Source: BOG-1112 sp964635325
Lineage (GTDB): Bacteria; Bdellovibrionota_B; Oligoflexia; Oligoflexales; Bog-1112
NCBI GenBank assembly: GCA_964635325.1
Contig: CAZWOL010000017.1
Span: 1 to 49,233, forward strand
DNA: 49,233 bases
Reading direction: 5' to 3'
Made by a program: the position numbers and the translations under genes
Shown here: in pieces, positions 25,367 through 34,002 of the stretch
How positions within the stretch are numbered: position 1 is the first letter of the stretch
Layout of the letters: each line of letters starts with the position of its first letter
The notes under the pieces: model-generated
Seen by the model: the letters and a program-made list of their open reading frames with translations, nothing else
Databases searched by the model: none
Told to the model about the DNA's origin: nothing

Positions 25367-26832
25367 TTTCGCATCGATATAGCTACACTATTCTCAGTAG
25401 CTACACTATTCTCAGTAGGTGCACTAAAGCAATTGTGCTCCCACAAAGTCGTTTTGTTAAATGTTGGTTGAAAAATTCCATACTCATTGACCTTCAGCAT
25501 AAAATGAATGGTGAAAGTTTCAAGGTGTTGGTCCGGTGGATGTGTCTTGTTCCAAGTCCGACACAAATGTCGACCGTAGCTCAGCAGATAGAGTTCTTTG
25601 TCTTCCATATTCAAGGTTAGACTCATAAGAAAGGAACGCCAACGATCATTTTTATAGACTGCAGACAAAAGAGGAGGGCGTTGCCAGTTCAGCTCTTTTT
25701 CTGTGAATACATCCAGTTCACTTCCATCTTTGAGTTTTCCTGGGATCACATACCAACCGTCTTCCCTAAAGGGGTAGGGTGCAAACATATTCCAATATTG
25801 GTCAATGCGTAGAATAGAACCAAGTTCTCTTGGTAGTGGCATATTATCGCGTAGCCCATGTGCACTTAGATTCCAGAAAAATACGTAGATCAAGAGCATT
25901 GAGGCACAAGCATTTTGAAGACGAGGACTTGTGATAGGTATGGTTGAGCTCTCTAATTTTGTGACGCGATCCCAAAAATACTTAGGTATAAAAACGATCC
26001 AAGCTATAGCACATACCCATGGAAAGTGAGCAAGTACCATCGCAGGTGCAAGACCCATCAAATGAAATAAGATGAACGCAATTGCTGTTGCAAAGCGCAG
26101 AGGACCCGTCCAAATGGGGAAGAAAGCAAAGCATGGGCCAATGATTTCAAAGATAAGTGTTGCGAAGGTGATTGCTTTGAGCAAGTCAGGAAACTGTAGC
26201 AGGTAAGTACCAAGTCTAGTTGTAAATTGCTCAATACTGAGAGCATACCATACAGCAGATCCTTCCGTTGTCCATACAGGATGAAGTTTTAGATAGCCTG
26301 TAAACCAGTAAATAAAGCAAATTTGTAAAAGAAAAGCGAGTCCAGCAAGCGAGCGAACTTGTGTTGTGCTTGAGATATTGGTGTCTTTGTATCTGTCCCA
26401 TGACCAATAAGATCCAAGGGGAAGAAACATGCTCCAGAAAAGTGCAAGACGAAGTGTGGCGTCCCCTCCTTGCAGTATGAGTGGATTTCGATTCTGTAAG
26501 GAGATGAGAAGCACCCAAGAGAGGATCGTTGCGAGACGTGTTCTATAGCCGATGAGCAGGGCAAAAGCGCAGAGAGCCGCAATAAGAAATAGTAGCCCCT
26601 GAAACTGCCAAGACCCACTGGCAAGGTGCAATGAGAAGTTCCAAGGGTGTGATAAAGATTGGATGAGTAGATCACGAGGGACAATACCACTATCGGAGTA
26701 GTGAGCGTTCAAATCTTGCATGCGCGAAACTAGATCCCAGAGTAAGACAAGCGCAATTCCTATGCGAAAGACCGCAAGTGAGCGGAGGTCAATTGTGCAG
26801 AATTCTTCTAGTTTAGCCTTCAACCAACGCAT
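25357..26832 (-). CDS. HTTM-domain protein with C-terminal soluble domain
   Basis: 491 residues. Residues about 1-300 are the polytopic HTTM region: RSLAVFRIGIALVLLWDLVSR, AHYSDSGIVPRDLL, LLISLQNRNPLILQGGDATLRLALFW (the NP.I..GD loop), YWFTGYLKLHPVWTTEGSAVWYAL. After a last span (about 315-335), a C-terminal domain begins with LRIDQYWNMFAPYPFREDGW and LKDGSELDVF. That domain corresponds to the separate partner encoded beside the first HTTM gene. The last residues (TENSVATENSVA) come from an 18-bp tandem repeat, and SMRNNG plus the stop come from REP copy B, so the natural C-terminus may have been altered. Divergent from the DCC gene, a common HTTM neighbour. Confidence 0.82.
   Translation of the reverse strand: MRWLKAKLEEFCTIDLRSLAVFRIGIALVLLWDLVSRMQDLNAHYSDSGIVPRDLLIQSLSHPWNFSLHLASGSWQFQGLLFLIAALCAFALLIGYRTRLATILSWVLLISLQNRNPLILQGGDATLRLALFWSMFLPLGSYWSWDRYKDTNISSTTQVRSLAGLAFLLQICFIYWFTGYLKLHPVWTTEGSAVWYALSIEQFTTRLGTYLLQFPDLLKAITFATLIFEIIGPCFAFFPIWTGPLRFATAIAFILFHLMGLAPAMVLAHFPWVCAIAWIVFIPKYFWDRVTKLESSTIPITSPRLQNACASMLLIYVFFWNLSAHGLRDNMPLPRELGSILRIDQYWNMFAPYPFREDGWYVIPGKLKDGSELDVFTEKELNWQRPPLLSAVYKNDRWRSFLMSLTLNMEDKELYLLSYGRHLCRTWNKTHPPDQHLETFTIHFMLKVNEYGIFQPTFNKTTLWEHNCFSAPTENSVATENSVAISMRNNG
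25381..25416 (-). repeat. Tandem repeat of an 18-bp unit
   Basis: Two perfect copies of ACTGAGAATAGTGTAGCT (minus strand) encode TENSVA twice, in frame, at the end of the HTTM protein. Confidence 0.85.
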
Positions 26833-26962
26833 GTGGTACCCCCTTGAATCTGTTCAATTATTCGATTGGGTACAGGAGCTTATGTTTATTTGCAAGTTTC
26901 ACTGTGCCGCGATGACGTGATCAGATAAGATGCTGGTTCTCTGTGCATTGCGAGGGAAAAAA

Positions 26963-27352
26963 ATGAGATCAAAGCCAATTATTTTCTTCGATGGTTCCTG
27001 TTTGGTTTGCAATCGTTGGGTGCAGTTTGTGCTCGATCGAGATGAGGGTCGCTTTCTCTTCGCTCCGCTTCAAGGCGAAACTGCAAAGAAGTTTTTGCCT
27101 CAGAGTGATCGTGATGATCTCAATTCTTTGGTTCTCGTTCAAAATGATTCTGTGCAACGCTCCTCAACGGCTGTTCTAAGCATAGTTGCATCACTTGGTG
27201 GAATTTATAAGTTGAGTTTGATATTTTTTTTGTGCCCACGTTTTATTCGAGACTTTGTCTACAAATGTTTTGCTAAATCTCGTTACAAAGTCATGATAAG
27301 CGAAAGCTGTCGTGTGCTGAGTGCTGAAGAAAAAAAACGCTTTCTTCCTTAG
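26963..27352 (+). CDS. DCC-family thiol-disulphide oxidoreductase-like protein (DUF393)
   Basis: 129 residues. IIFFDGSCLVCNRWVQFVLDRD holds the family's DGxCxxC motif (Cys13, Cys16 from the chosen start); FAPLQGETAKKFL and STAVLSIVASLGG..., ending with Y and Arg-rich FAKSRYKVM, fit DUF393. The fold is thioredoxin-like, but activity is mostly untested in the family. ATG 26963 is chosen because CGAGGG lies 6 nt upstream; the frame is open to 26930. It is divergent from the HTTM gene, matching the frequent association or fusion of DCC and HTTM proteins. It ends 16 bp from the convergent toxin gene. Confidence 0.87.
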   Translation: MRSKPIIFFDGSCLVCNRWVQFVLDRDEGRFLFAPLQGETAKKFLPQSDRDDLNSLVLVQNDSVQRSSTAVLSIVASLGGIYKLSLIFFLCPRFIRDFVYKCFAKSRYKVMISESCRVLSAEEKKRFLP

Positions 27353-27368
27353 TTTTTGTTCTTCAGCA

Positions 27369-27757
27369 CTACCAAATGGATTTTTTGTAGAATTGGCGGA
27401 TTGTTTGATCTTTAGTGATAAGATGAGCTTTCTTATAACTAGCACTGGCAACGATAGTCCGATCTGCTGGATCTCTATGGTCCCAATCTAATTTAAGATT
27501 CTTTAGCCAAATCGTAGTGTCGACCGGGAGAATTGTTAGATATGAAAGCTGTTCTAATTTATTCAGGTAGCTATCGATATCCATACCGATGTCTAATTTT
27601 TTATTTTTAATTTTGATGCCTAGTTCCCACAAGCTAATGGAGCTAATGAATCCCTGATTTTTTCCATCTTCAAGCATGCTTGATGTGCTTTTTTTGAAAG
27701 TTGTTGGGGATCTAAAGTCCACCAGATGAGAGCGCATGTATCCAAAAGATAAGCCAT
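27369..27757 (-). pseudogene. vapC: PIN-domain toxin (VapC-like), frameshifted
   Basis: PIN-domain ribonuclease toxins cleave RNA when freed from their antitoxin. The true start is the ATG at 27757, overlapping the antitoxin TGA by one base; it reads MAYLLDTCALIWWTLDPQQLSKK with the first catalytic Asp (LLDT). After an A7 run (27689-27695) that frame is lost, and the rest of the toxin continues one frame over: SSMLEDGKNQGFISSISLWELGIK (catalytic Glu) to HRDPADRTIVASA (two Asp). One extra A restores a 129-codon gene of normal length. Only the downstream part is visible as a long ORF (start 27737). Causes: true inactivating deletion, homopolymer sequencing error, or slippage that makes some full-length toxin. 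Confidence 0.83.
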
Positions 27758-27999
27758 CAGCTGTCTTCCCATTCGGATTCTGTGGTCGCAGTCAAATCTT
27801 CATTGTATTTGACTTTGCCGCGATGATTTTTAAAAATGTCTTCAGTGCTTTTTCCTTTGCGCTTCAGTGGGGTAATTCTAAGTACTGGAATGCGATGATC
27901 AGTCACTATCAACTCACCACCGGTTCTTTCAAGTTCACGAAAATACTCCAACATTTTTTCTTTAAGTTGTCCTTTGGATACAGTGTGAGGAAGGCCCAT
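27757..27999 (-). CDS. Phd/YefM-type antitoxin paired with the PIN toxin
   Basis: 80 residues from the ATG at 27999 (AGGAG 6-10 nt upstream), MGLPHTVSKGQLKEKMLEYFRELERTGG-type start, then ELIVTDHRIPVLRITPLKRKG: the Phd/YefM N-terminal DNA-binding fold with its 'G..(I/L)(I/V)VT..(R/G).P(V/A)' core. The acidic C-terminal tail (SEWEDS) would wrap the toxin. The frame is open further to 28029, but that part lies over the operator and has no ribosome binding site. The stop codon overlaps the toxin start (TGATG), typical for toxin-antitoxin operons. Confidence 0.82.
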   Translation of the reverse strand: MGLPHTVSKGQLKEKMLEYFRELERTGGELIVTDHRIPVLRITPLKRKGKSTEDIFKNHRGKVKYNEDLTATTESEWEDS

Positions 28000-28007
28000 A
28001 ATTTCTC

Positions 28008-28027
28008 CTATAGTCACGACTATAGTC
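28008..28027 (-). promoter_or_regulatory. Putative autoregulatory operator of the toxin-antitoxin operon
   Basis: A perfect 10-bp palindrome GACTATAGTC (28018-28027) followed by a second GACTATAG (28008-28015 plus base), spaced one helical turn apart, 9 nt upstream of the antitoxin start. TATAGT inside could serve as -10. Phd-type antitoxins bind paired palindromes in this position; binding here is inferred. Confidence 0.55.
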
Positions 28028-28113
28028 ATTTTCTATGAATTTGTCTATTCGGATGAATATCTCAAGCCTTGATTCGCGCACCGTATAAGGTTCCAAGATC
28101 TGTTCTGAAAAAC

Positions 28114-28142
28114 TTGCTGATGCGGCTGAATTCTGCTACGAA
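28114..28142 (+). promoter_or_regulatory. Promoter of tRNA-Gly
   Basis: TTGCTG, a 17-nt spacer and TACGAA end 14 nt before the tRNA, a suitable distance for initiation a few nucleotides upstream of the mature 5' end. Confidence 0.5.
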
Positions 28143-28156
28143 TTTCAATGTGGATT

Positions 28157-28232
28157 GCGGAAATAGCTCAGTTGGTAGAGCGCTAGCTTCCCAAGCTGGA
28201 GGCCGCGGGTTCGAGTCCCGTTTTCCGCTCCA
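28157..28232 (+). tRNA. tRNA-Gly(CCC)
   Basis: 76 nt with encoded CCA. Acceptor GCGGAAA/TTTCCGC pairs perfectly with discriminator T; D-arm AGCTCAGTTGGTAGAGC; anticodon stem CTAGC/GCTGG with loop TTCCCAA, anticodon CCC; T-arm GGGTTCGAGTCCC. CCC reads GGG glycine codons. Confidence 0.95.
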
Positions 28233-28274
28233 AGAACCTTCTCTGCTGAGTACACTTGCTAAGAGGCATTAAAA

Positions 28275-28676
28275 ATGAAGCACTCTCCACGCTTTCTAGC
28301 TTTGGTTCGCGAAATCAGCAAAAATATTCGAGAGATTGAAACATCCGAAGTTCTCAAAAAGATTCAGAAGAAAGCAAATTTTCTACTGATCGATGTACGT
28401 GAAGACAGTGAGTGGTCACGTGGTCACTTACCTCATGCTATGCATTTGGGTAAGGGTTTAATTGAAAGAGACATCGAGAAAAAAGTTCCCGACTTAGACC
28501 AAGAGATTGTGCTCTATTGTGGTGGTGGATATAGATCGGCTATTGCTGCTGAGAGCATACAGAAGATGGGTTATACGAATGTCTACTCTATGGCAGGAGG
28601 CTTTCGTAGTTGGGTTGATGAAGGCAGGCCCGTTGTCGAAGATAGTAGAGTCGAAGATTCTACAAAAAAAGCGTAG
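28275..28676 (+). CDS. Rhodanese-like sulfurtransferase domain protein
   Basis: 133 residues, one rhodanese domain (about 22-125). FLLIDVREDSEWSRGHLPHAMHLGKG is the N-terminal signature; the active loop is YCGGGYRSA with catalytic Cys82 and Arg in the loop; MAGGFRSWVDEGRPV ends the domain. A persulphide is carried on Cys82 and passed to thiol acceptors. No signal peptide, so cytoplasmic. Start supported by AGAGG upstream. Forty-two bp after tRNA-Gly, same strand, ahead of the DUF1993 gene. Confidence 0.9.
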   Translation: MKHSPRFLALVREISKNIREIETSEVLKKIQKKANFLLIDVREDSEWSRGHLPHAMHLGKGLIERDIEKKVPDLDQEIVLYCGGGYRSAIAAESIQKMGYTNVYSMAGGFRSWVDEGRPVVEDSRVEDSTKKA

Positions 28677-28773
28677 TGCAGATTTTAATGCAAGCAATCT
28701 AGTGTCCCTAGCTATGCTTTTTAAAAAATCTATATCAGCATGAATTCATACAAACATCTTTGGAGTTCTCACA

Positions 28774-29280
28774 ATGGGTTATGAAGTTATCTTCGTTCAA
28801 TTATCGAAAATGCTCAAAAATCTATCGTCTTTTCTTGACAAAGGTACCCAATACGCTGCTGCGAAAAAGTTTGAACCTTCAGTATTGTTGCAAGCGCGTT
28901 TAGCACCAGACCAATTTAATTTTACTCGTCAGGTTCAGATTGCCTGTGACACCGCAAAGTTTGGTGCAGGCTTGTTGGGGAATCGAGATGTTCCGACCCA
29001 TGAGGATGGTGATCAAAGTATTGATGAACTCAAAGCTCGCATCAATAGTGTTATTAGCTACCTTGGGACATTTTCAGAAAAAGATTTTGCTGGTGCAATG
29101 GAACGTAAAATTGCGCGACCACGCTGGGAGGGCAAGTATCTACACGGTGAAGAATATCTTAGCCAGCACGTATTACCGAATTTCTATTTTCATCTTACAA
29201 CTGCATATGCGATCTTGCGTCACAATGGTGTCGACCTTGGCAAGAAAGACTACCTAGGCGAACTACCCTACAAAAAATAA
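28774..29280 (+). CDS. DUF1993 family protein
   Basis: 168 residues resembling the DUF1993 family (DinB-like four-helix proteins): FVQLSKMLKNLSSFLDKGTQYA at the N-terminus, LLQARLAPDQFNFTRQVQIACDTAKFGAGLL, then HEDGDQSIDELKARI and YLSQHVLPNFYFHLTTAYAILRHNGVDLGKKDYLG near the C-terminus, which is the family's typical ending. Function of the family is not known. GGAG precedes the ATG by 8 nt. The oligopeptidase A gene follows 21 bp later, suggesting cotranscription. Confidence 0.88.
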   Translation: MGYEVIFVQLSKMLKNLSSFLDKGTQYAAAKKFEPSVLLQARLAPDQFNFTRQVQIACDTAKFGAGLLGNRDVPTHEDGDQSIDELKARINSVISYLGTFSEKDFAGAMERKIARPRWEGKYLHGEEYLSQHVLPNFYFHLTTAYAILRHNGVDLGKKDYLGELPYKK

Positions 29281-29301
29281 CTTGTAAAAGGAATATCAGC
29301 C

Positions 29302-31365
29302 ATGCAAGCAAACCCACTGCTCCGCGATCAAGAGATCCCGCAGTTTGATCAAATTACAGCTCAGCATGTTGAATCTGCGGTGCAGACACGTGTTGCAGAG
29401 CTAAGCAAGGATTTGCTTGCACTCGAAAGTTCTATCAAGCCCACTTGGGCAACTAGCATTGAACCTCTGTCTGTAATCGAAGAATCTCTGCATCGCTGCT
29501 GGTCGCCCGTCGAGCACCTCAATAGTGTTGCGAATTCGCCCGAACTTCGTGAAGCCTATGACAAAGCACAGCAGCTGATTGTCGACTTTCATCTGCGCTA
29601 TTTGCAGAGCCAACCAGTTTTTGATGCTTTGGTACAGATGCAGAAGGGATCAGAGTGGGCTAAGCTTGATGAGGCACAAAAACGTAGTATCGAGCAACGC
29701 ATTCGTGGAGCTCAGCTGTCAGGTCTTGCATTAAAAGGTGCCGAACGCGAGGAATTCAATGCCTTAAATAAAGAACTCTCCCAGCTTGAAGCTACGTTTT
29801 CAAATAATGTTCTCGATGCGACGAAAGAATTTGTGCTCGTCATTAGTGACAAAAAAGATGTAGTTGGATTTCCCGAAAGTCTACTCGAACTCAGTGTGCA
29901 GATGTATAACGCACGTTTTCCAGACAAGACCAAAGCAAGTCGGGATGCTGGGCCTTGGGCTATTACACTAGACGCTCCTGTCTTTGTTCCTTTCTTAGAA
30001 AATTGTCAAAATCGTGACTTACGCAAGCAAGTTTACTTTGCCTATCTTACTCGTGCGTCTTCCGGTAAACAAGACAACACACCTAACATCACCCGGATCT
30101 TGCAGATTCGTAAGCGCATTGCTAAGCTTCTAAATTACAAAAATTATGCAGAACTCAGCCTTGCTCGTAAGATGGTACAGAGTGTGGATGAAGTTTTGCA
30201 ATTTGAAGAAGAATTGCGCAGCGTTGCTATCAAGAAAGCCAAAGATGAATTTGTCGAACTCGAAAATTTTGCAAAGTCACAAGGCAGCAAGGAAGCTCTG
30301 CGTCACTGGGATATTGCGTACTGGGCAAATAAATTTCAGGAGCACAGCTTTCAGTTCAATGACGAAGATCTGCGTCCATACTTTTCACTCGATCACGTAC
30401 TAAGCGGACTTTTTTCAGTCGTACACAAACTCTTTGCTGTGACGGTGCGCAAGGCAACAGGTGCGCCAGTATGGAACTCTGATGTGCGCTACTTTGAGCT
30501 GCTCAATGAACAATCCAAAGTCGTAGCAGCTTTCTACCTTGATCCCTTCTCTCGTCCACAAAACAAGCGAGGTGGAGCATGGATGTCCGACTGTGTGACC
30601 CATTTTCGCTATAAGGGGAAGACTCAACTTCCCGTTGCGCAGATGGTCTGTAATTTTACACCTCCGACCGAGACAAAGCCTTCTTTGCTAACATTTGAAG
30701 AAGTGCAGACGCTCTTTCACGAGTTTGGTCATGCCCTACAGCATATGTTGACGACTGTGCCCTATAGAGATGTATCTGGAACGCACGGAGTTGAGTGGGA
30801 TGCTGTGGAGACTCCAAGTCAGTTTATGGAAAACTGGTGCTACCATCGCAATACCCTGATGAAACTTGGCAAGCACTTTCAGACCGGTGAACCTCTACCT
30901 AAAGAGCTTGTCGATAAAGTACTCGCCAGTCATACGTTTAGGGCTGCAAGTCAGATGGTTCGACAGATACAGCTTGGACTGATCGACCTTCGATTGCATG
31001 CAGACTATGATCCCGATAGCAAACGTTCTATCTTTGATTTGCACAAGGAAGTTGCGAGTGCGACATCTGTGCTTCCTTTCTTAGATGAAGATCGCATGCT
31101 TTGTGGATTTTCTCATATTTTCTCTGGGTCCTATGCTGCAGGCTACTATAGCTACAAGTGGGCTGAAGTTATGAGTGCAGATGCATTTGCAGCATTCGAA
31201 GAGGCAGGATTGGATAAGGAAGATACACTTAAAAATATTGGGAAGAAATTTAAAGAAACTTTTCTAGCATGTGGAGGAGGGCGAGCTCCTCTGCAGGTCT
31301 TTATCGACTTCCGAGGTCGCAAACCCTCAACGCAAGCGCTGTTGCGTCATGCTGGTCTAGTTTGA
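29302..31365 (+). CDS. prlC: Oligopeptidase A (M3 metallopeptidase)
   Basis: 687 residues, normal for the M3A family. Degrades oligopeptides in the cytoplasm, including cleaved signal peptides. Zinc site: TLFHEFGHALQHML with HEFGH at 473-477 and the third ligand Glu in the ETPSQFMENW segment (about 500-505). N-terminus NPLLRDQEIPQFDQITAQHVESA and C-terminal GGRAPLQVFIDFRGRKPSTQALLRHAGL agree with PrlC/OpdA. AAAGGA upstream of the ATG. The 3' end overlaps the convergent gene by 9 bp. Confidence 0.94.
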   Translation: MQANPLLRDQEIPQFDQITAQHVESAVQTRVAELSKDLLALESSIKPTWATSIEPLSVIEESLHRCWSPVEHLNSVANSPELREAYDKAQQLIVDFHLRYLQSQPVFDALVQMQKGSEWAKLDEAQKRSIEQRIRGAQLSGLALKGAEREEFNALNKELSQLEATFSNNVLDATKEFVLVISDKKDVVGFPESLLELSVQMYNARFPDKTKASRDAGPWAITLDAPVFVPFLENCQNRDLRKQVYFAYLTRASSGKQDNTPNITRILQIRKRIAKLLNYKNYAELSLARKMVQSVDEVLQFEEELRSVAIKKAKDEFVELENFAKSQGSKEALRHWDIAYWANKFQEHSFQFNDEDLRPYFSLDHVLSGLFSVVHKLFAVTVRKATGAPVWNSDVRYFELLNEQSKVVAAFYLDPFSRPQNKRGGAWMSDCVTHFRYKGKTQLPVAQMVCNFTPPTETKPSLLTFEEVQTLFHEFGHALQHMLTTVPYRDVSGTHGVEWDAVETPSQFMENWCYHRNTLMKLGKHFQTGEPLPKELVDKVLASHTFRAASQMVRQIQLGLIDLRLHADYDPDSKRSIFDLHKEVASATSVLPFLDEDRMLCGFSHIFSGSYAAGYYSYKWAEVMSADAFAAFEEAGLDKEDTLKNIGKKFKETFLACGGGRAPLQVFIDFRGRKPSTQALLRHAGLV

Positions 31366-32964
31366 TTGGCCCTCTAGCTGATCCCAAAGTACCGTGTAGT
31401 TGAGTTCAAACTTGCTTTTGTATTTGTAGAAAAAATTTCTAAAAAGTTCAGCATAATTGGATGCAATATATTTTGCATCCTCTACAGTTGGTTTGTTGAG
31501 AATGCTTTTGATTCTGTCTTTAGTATTTTCATCAGTACCAAAACTAAGCCAGAGCTTGCCATAATCGATGGCGAAGTTGCGAACAGAATCATGATATCCA
31601 AAAGGATAAGAAAGAGTAAACTGCGAATCATCGATGTTTTGCAAGTGCAAGCTTAGGATTTGATCCAGTATGCCTTTTTCTTCACCGAGTTTAAATAAGG
31701 CTGAACCGACACCTTTACCTATAGGAATAAAAGTTTTATTTCCCTCACGAAATTGGGGCACATGCCCTATTGTTGACTCATTTGCAAGTTGGTAGTGATG
31801 AAAACTAAAGCTTACGTGGGTTAGATCCCTAACCTGACTCACATGGGTGATTTCAATTCCATTGAGGCGTTCTGTATTGCTTTTAAGTTTGATGTTTTCT
31901 AAAAGATTTTCCGCATGCTTTTCGATGCAGAGAGAGTCTGCTGTATCGTGAATTTCTTGAATAGCTAAATTGATGAAAAGCCAGAAGGCAGCTTCTGGAG
32001 TGTTGGTTTGTAAATTCAAATCCACATATGTTCTATTGGAAGAAGATATCTTTGTATTTTCTTTAAATTGTAAAAGTTGGCTTGAATATTCGTAAAGGTA
32101 CGGAATTATCTCATGCATGAGCATAAAGAAAGCCAATTCATCATCGGAACTAGGGTTGGCTCCTATATGTTTATGAAGGTGCTTGAAAGTTCTGTAAGTC
32201 AGACCTTTAGCTACTTGCAACTGCAGAGCATGAGCGAAGTCGTGAGTTAAAAAAATCCAGGGAGAGTTGATAAATCCCCCATGCGCGCTTGCTTTTGGTG
32301 AGCTAAGTGCTGCTAAAGGCATTTGATCACCAAATGCGTTGCGAAATGTTGAGAGAGAAATGACTCCCTTTTCTATAAATAAAATTGCAATAAATCCAAA
32401 TTGTACATCCATGACCGAATAGATGTCATGCTCTTCTTCGGACATTGTTTTAACCCACTCGCTAACAAGATCCCATCGCTCAGGGATGGAGGCTTCAAAA
32501 AGATTGGTTTTGATGCTTTCATCGTAGGTCTCGTTAAGAACAACAGCAGCTGCAAGATTTAAAGCTTTCCAATACAAAAGTGTGAATTGCCCTTCATTGT
32601 GAGCAGTCAAAGCTTGTTGGGCAAGTGATTCGACGTATGATTGACGTTTTTCTCGATCAGTATAGGGATGTTGATCGATCACCTTGTGAAGATAAGAAAT
32701 AAGCTGTGGAACTTTTTGAAGGTAAAGCTCTGGCATAGGAGTTAGGGCTGGGTTGAAGTTTGGTGCAAATTTGTAGATTCCATCAGCATCTTTGATGCGA
32801 AAGGGTGCGAAGATATCGACATATTGTTTCTGTTGATCTTCTTCATTTGGAAGGCTTACGCAGTATGCGTTAGATGAATGATAAGCTGTTGCGTTACGAT
32901 CTTGAGCATAAGTGAAAGTATTGGCTAAGACTACACCGAATAGTAAAGAAACTATCTTTCTCAC
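31357..32964 (-). CDS. Large secreted protein of unknown function
   Basis: 535 residues. Starts GTG with GGAG 8 nt upstream; signal peptide MRKIVSLLFGVVLANTFTYA, cleavage near 20. The mature part is mostly alpha-helical by composition. GGFINSPWIFLTHDFAHALQLQVA (about residues 230-253) contains HDxxHA, which might bind metal, but no complete peptidase or hydrolase site could be assembled. Single Cys residues at SNAYCVSLPNEEDQ and SLCIEKHAEN. No family recognised, although I recall proteins with an 'HDF.HA' motif in intracellular or predatory bacteria. It lies downstream of msrBA by 101 nt on the same strand. Confidence 0.68.
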   Translation of the reverse strand: MRKIVSLLFGVVLANTFTYAQDRNATAYHSSNAYCVSLPNEEDQQKQYVDIFAPFRIKDADGIYKFAPNFNPALTPMPELYLQKVPQLISYLHKVIDQHPYTDREKRQSYVESLAQQALTAHNEGQFTLLYWKALNLAAAVVLNETYDESIKTNLFEASIPERWDLVSEWVKTMSEEEHDIYSVMDVQFGFIAILFIEKGVISLSTFRNAFGDQMPLAALSSPKASAHGGFINSPWIFLTHDFAHALQLQVAKGLTYRTFKHLHKHIGANPSSDDELAFFMLMHEIIPYLYEYSSQLLQFKENTKISSSNRTYVDLNLQTNTPEAAFWLFINLAIQEIHDTADSLCIEKHAENLLENIKLKSNTERLNGIEITHVSQVRDLTHVSFSFHHYQLANESTIGHVPQFREGNKTFIPIGKGVGSALFKLGEEKGILDQILSLHLQNIDDSQFTLSYPFGYHDSVRNFAIDYGKLWLSFGTDENTKDRIKSILNKPTVEDAKYIASNYAELFRNFFYKYKSKFELNYTVLWDQLEGQSN

Positions 32965-33065
32965 GTGGCTTTCTCCAATTTGTGGGGGTAATTCTATAGG
33001 CGGGTATTTAGCATAAATTCAAAAGAGTTTCATCCAGTTTTGTAATGTGTCTTTTTTGTTGGATT

Positions 33066-33929
33066 TTATGGTGCTGGAAAGCGTCTTATGTGGTTGTGGC
33101 AGTAGGGATCTTTGCCTGTTTTCTTATAGTATTCCTGATGGTAGCTCTCAGCCTCGTAAAATGGACCAGCTACACAGATTTGCGTAACTACATCGAATCC
33201 TTGCTTTTGTAGTAGACCAATGAGGTGTTGACTCGTTTCTTTCTGCTCTTGTGTGAGTATGAAAATTGCAGATCTATATTGAATTCCAATGTCTGGACCC
33301 TGTCGATTTTTTTGTGTTGGATCGTGAATTTCAAAGAACATACGAGCTATGCTTTCAAAGTTTGTTTGCTTGGGATCATAAATCACTTCAACTGCTTCAG
33401 CATGACCTGTGACACCACTGCAAACTTCTTCGTATGTTGGATTGACAACATTTCCACCGATGTAACCCGAAGTGACTTTGCGAACTCCCTCTATAGTTCC
33501 TAGCCAGTGCTCAACCCCCCAAAAGCAACCACCTGCAAAGATAGCTCGAGCAAAGCCCTCTTTGGTGAGTGCAGGAACAAAGAGCATCGAGAGTGAGTTG
33601 ACGCAATGACGTGTGTTTTTGTCAGTGAATTGCTCTCCAACAAAAACATGACCCAAATGCGCACCGCAGTGTTTGCAAAGAATCTCTGTACGACGTCCAT
33701 CTGCATCAGGCTTGCGCTCAATTGCTCCAGAACTTTCATCATCAAAACTGGGCCACCCACATCCTGAATCGAACTTGTCTTGCGACATGTAGAGCGGAGC
33801 GTCGCAACGTTTGCAGGCGAATACTCCTGGAGCTTTGGTCTTTTCGTATTCTCCACTTCCTGGGGCTTCGGTTCCCCTGTGTTCGATGATGTTACGTTCC
33901 AAATGACTCAATTGACGATACCGTTTCAA
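33066..33929 (-). CDS. msrBA: Bifunctional methionine sulfoxide reductase MsrB-MsrA
   Basis: 287 residues, MsrB first. MsrB part (1-125): Zn-binding CKRC and CKHC pairs, DSGCGWPSF, and GAHLGHVF...TRHCVNSLSMLF with catalytic Cys in RHCVNS. MsrA part (about 128-285): FAGGCFWGVEHWLGTIEGV with catalytic Cys in GCFWG, SGYIGG, and C-terminal YHQEYYKK. Together they reduce both R and S methionine sulfoxide, using thioredoxin. BA order occurs in several bacteria, AB in others such as Neisseria PilB. No signal peptide: cytoplasmic. TTG start at 33929, supported by GGAG 8 nt upstream and the MsrB N-terminus. Confidence 0.95.
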   Translation of the reverse strand: MKRYRQLSHLERNIIEHRGTEAPGSGEYEKTKAPGVFACKRCDAPLYMSQDKFDSGCGWPSFDDESSGAIERKPDADGRRTEILCKHCGAHLGHVFVGEQFTDKNTRHCVNSLSMLFVPALTKEGFARAIFAGGCFWGVEHWLGTIEGVRKVTSGYIGGNVVNPTYEEVCSGVTGHAEAVEVIYDPKQTNFESIARMFFEIHDPTQKNRQGPDIGIQYRSAIFILTQEQKETSQHLIGLLQKQGFDVVTQICVAGPFYEAESYHQEYYKKTGKDPYCHNHIRRFPAP

Positions 33930-34002
33930 TTTGTGAACTCCATGAAATTCAAATTAAGAGTTTTGGAACGTTATTCAGATGTTTCCAAATTATATCCTGA
34001 TC

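Noticed and set aside
25381..25416. Two 18-bp repeats as the start of a CRISPR array
   Set aside because: Units are contiguous with no spacers and lie in frame in a coding region. No CRISPR array or cas gene was seen anywhere in the window.
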